Positions 63,195 to 64,000 of a stretch of 64,000 nt of DNA are shown one piece after another. Source of the DNA: Microbispora bryophytorum (lineage in GTDB: Bacteria > Actinomycetota > Actinomycetes > Streptosporangiales > Streptosporangiaceae); contig NZ_VIRL01000002.1 in the NCBI RefSeq assembly GCF_006874465.1, forward strand, positions 204,092 to 268,091. Reading direction: 5' to 3'. The position numbers were made by a program, and so were the translations under genes. The stretch's first letter is position 1, and every line of letters begins with the position of its first letter. Below the pieces are notes generated by a model. The model had not been told where the DNA came from and did no database searches. It worked only from the letters and a program-made list of their open reading frames with translations.

Positions 63195-64000
63195 ATGAAG
63201 GCGTTCCCGGCGGTCCTGTTCGACGAGGCACACAGCGAGGCATGGACGATCCGGCGGGAGGTCGCCGAGGCCATGAACCCCGCCCACCCCGACGACAACA
63301 GCTACGCGGAGGCCGCCGGGGCGCTGCGCAGGCTCGGCCACACGGTGCGCGCGCACACCGAGGGCCCGATCACGCGGGACGTGCTGGACGGGTGTGACGT
63401 CCTCGTGGTCGCGCATCCCTCGGCCGAGCGCTGGGAGCGCACCACGGGAGTCGGCAGCCCCGTCTTCTCCGCCGAGGAGATCGACGCGGTCGAGGCGTAC
63501 GTCGCGGGAGGCGGCGGCCTCATCGTGCTGGCCGAGCACGAGCAGGAGAAGTACGGCAGCAACCTGGGCGAGCTGCTCGCCCGGTTCGGGGTGACGGTCG
63601 AGCACACGACCGTGCAGGACCCCGGCAACTGCCACAACAGGGTGGCCACCTGGATCCTCGGCGTCCCCTCCGCACAGGCCGTGACCGAGCGGGGCGGCAC
63701 GACCCAGGGCCAGCAGGTCCAGGGCCTGCCGGTCCAGGGCCTGCCGGCCCAGGACCTGCTGGCAGGGGTCGGGCGGGCCTGCTTCTACCGTGCGGGCACC
63801 CTCGGCGTGCCCGCCGGGGCGAGCGTGCTGTTCACGACCTCCGGGTCCGCCGACCCCGCGAACGCCCCGCTCGCCGCAGCCGTACGGCACGGCGGCGGCC
63901 GGGTGGTCGTCCTGGCCGACTCCGACCTGTTCGGAGACGACTCGATCCGCGACTACGACCACGAGAAGCTGTGGGGCAACCTGACGACCTGGGCCGCCCG
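63195..64000 (+). CDS. DUF4350/ThuA-like protein, cut by window end
   Basis: Open from ATG 63195 to the window end, at least 268 residues. The fold looks like the glutamine-amidotransferase-like/ThuA class: FPAVLFDEAHSEAWTIRREV, then CDVLVVAHPSAERWERTTGV, VEAYVAGGGGLIVLAEHEQE, and a late VVVLADSDLFGDDSIRDYDH. A low-complexity insert QGLPVQGLPAQ sits at about 179-188. The last part reads HEKLWGNLTTWAA, so more protein must follow outside the window. Family assignment is tentative; the catalytic cysteine of true amidotransferases is not seen. Confidence 0.65.
   Translation, partial: MKAFPAVLFDEAHSEAWTIRREVAEAMNPAHPDDNSYAEAAGALRRLGHTVRAHTEGPITRDVLDGCDVLVVAHPSAERWERTTGVGSPVFSAEEIDAVEAYVAGGGGLIVLAEHEQEKYGSNLGELLARFGVTVEHTTVQDPGNCHNRVATWILGVPSAQAVTERGGTTQGQQVQGLPVQGLPAQDLLAGVGRACFYRAGTLGVPAGASVLFTTSGSADPANAPLAAAVRHGGGRVVVLADSDLFGDDSIRDYDHEKLWGNLTTWAA

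Overview
The window is high-GC DNA of an actinomycete. Start codons are often GTG, neighbouring genes often overlap by 4 bp, and the gene families are typical of Streptosporangiales and Streptomyces-like soil actinomycetes: XRE/DUF5753 plus DUF397 pairs, an RsbW-like ATPase, an ECF41 sigma factor, a Ser/Thr kinase, and a GH74 xyloglucanase with a CBM2. A Streptosporangiaceae-type host is my inference; nothing here fixes the genus.

Left part (0.5-6.6 kb): a drug-efflux MFS gene and its divergent TetR regulator, two GNAT acetyltransferases, a DUF4232 lipoprotein, an orphan PIN nuclease, and a MarR gene divergent from a small membrane protein with a palindromic operator filling the promoter spacer.

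Island (6.76-14.23 kb): a chain of integrated elements at the 3' end of a CAT-anticodon tRNA gene on the minus strand. Three copies of the tRNA 3' end are visible (6878, 9682 and the intact gene at 14152). A direct repeat of about 168 bp bounds the region. It holds one integrase lacking its N-terminus, one integrase fragment, a transposase remnant just outside, and two cargo modules of visibly lower GC. Module 1 (7264-9701) is an unknown two-gene unit: a two-helix membrane protein and an HTH protein whose last codons lie in the att sequence. Module 2 (11152-13741) is a TIR-TPR gene followed by a tight operon of a ThsB-like TIR protein, a small membrane protein and a RyR-like protein, joined by GTGA and ATGA overlaps. 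I regard it as the best candidate for a new anti-phage or abortive-infection system.

Middle part (14.4-35.2 kb): a sugar-binding lipoprotein; a Na+/solute symporter with a small partner; a cation/proton antiporter; a possible operon of CDP-alcohol phosphatidyltransferase, ATP sulfurylase and a short pyruvate kinase; a LysE exporter; DUF2795; a patatin lipase; a secreted GH74-CBM2 xyloglucanase; pta-ackA; an M20 amidohydrolase; a GroES-like protein; an RlpA-like secreted protein; and DUF1349.

Decayed stretch (35.2-38.3 kb): remnants of an Ada/AlkA N-terminus and of an NAD-dependent epimerase, and a DUF3800 pair of which one member is frameshifted.

Right part (38.5-64 kb): an ECF41 sigma factor, an endonuclease/exonuclease/phosphatase-fold protein, an M20 deacylase, a helicase-associated DNA-binding protein, an ATPase/XRE/DUF397 regulatory group with upstream direct repeats, a histidine phosphatase, a Gfo/Idh/MocA oxidoreductase, an acyltransferase 3, a cobalamin riboswitch driving btuF-btuC-btuD-cbiZ (B12 uptake and cobinamide salvage), AraC plus aldo/keto reductase, a Ser/Thr kinase beside a membrane pseudoprotease, a NarL-type two-component system, a membrane protein, and a gene cut by the window end. 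No rRNA, CRISPR array or replication origin was seen.
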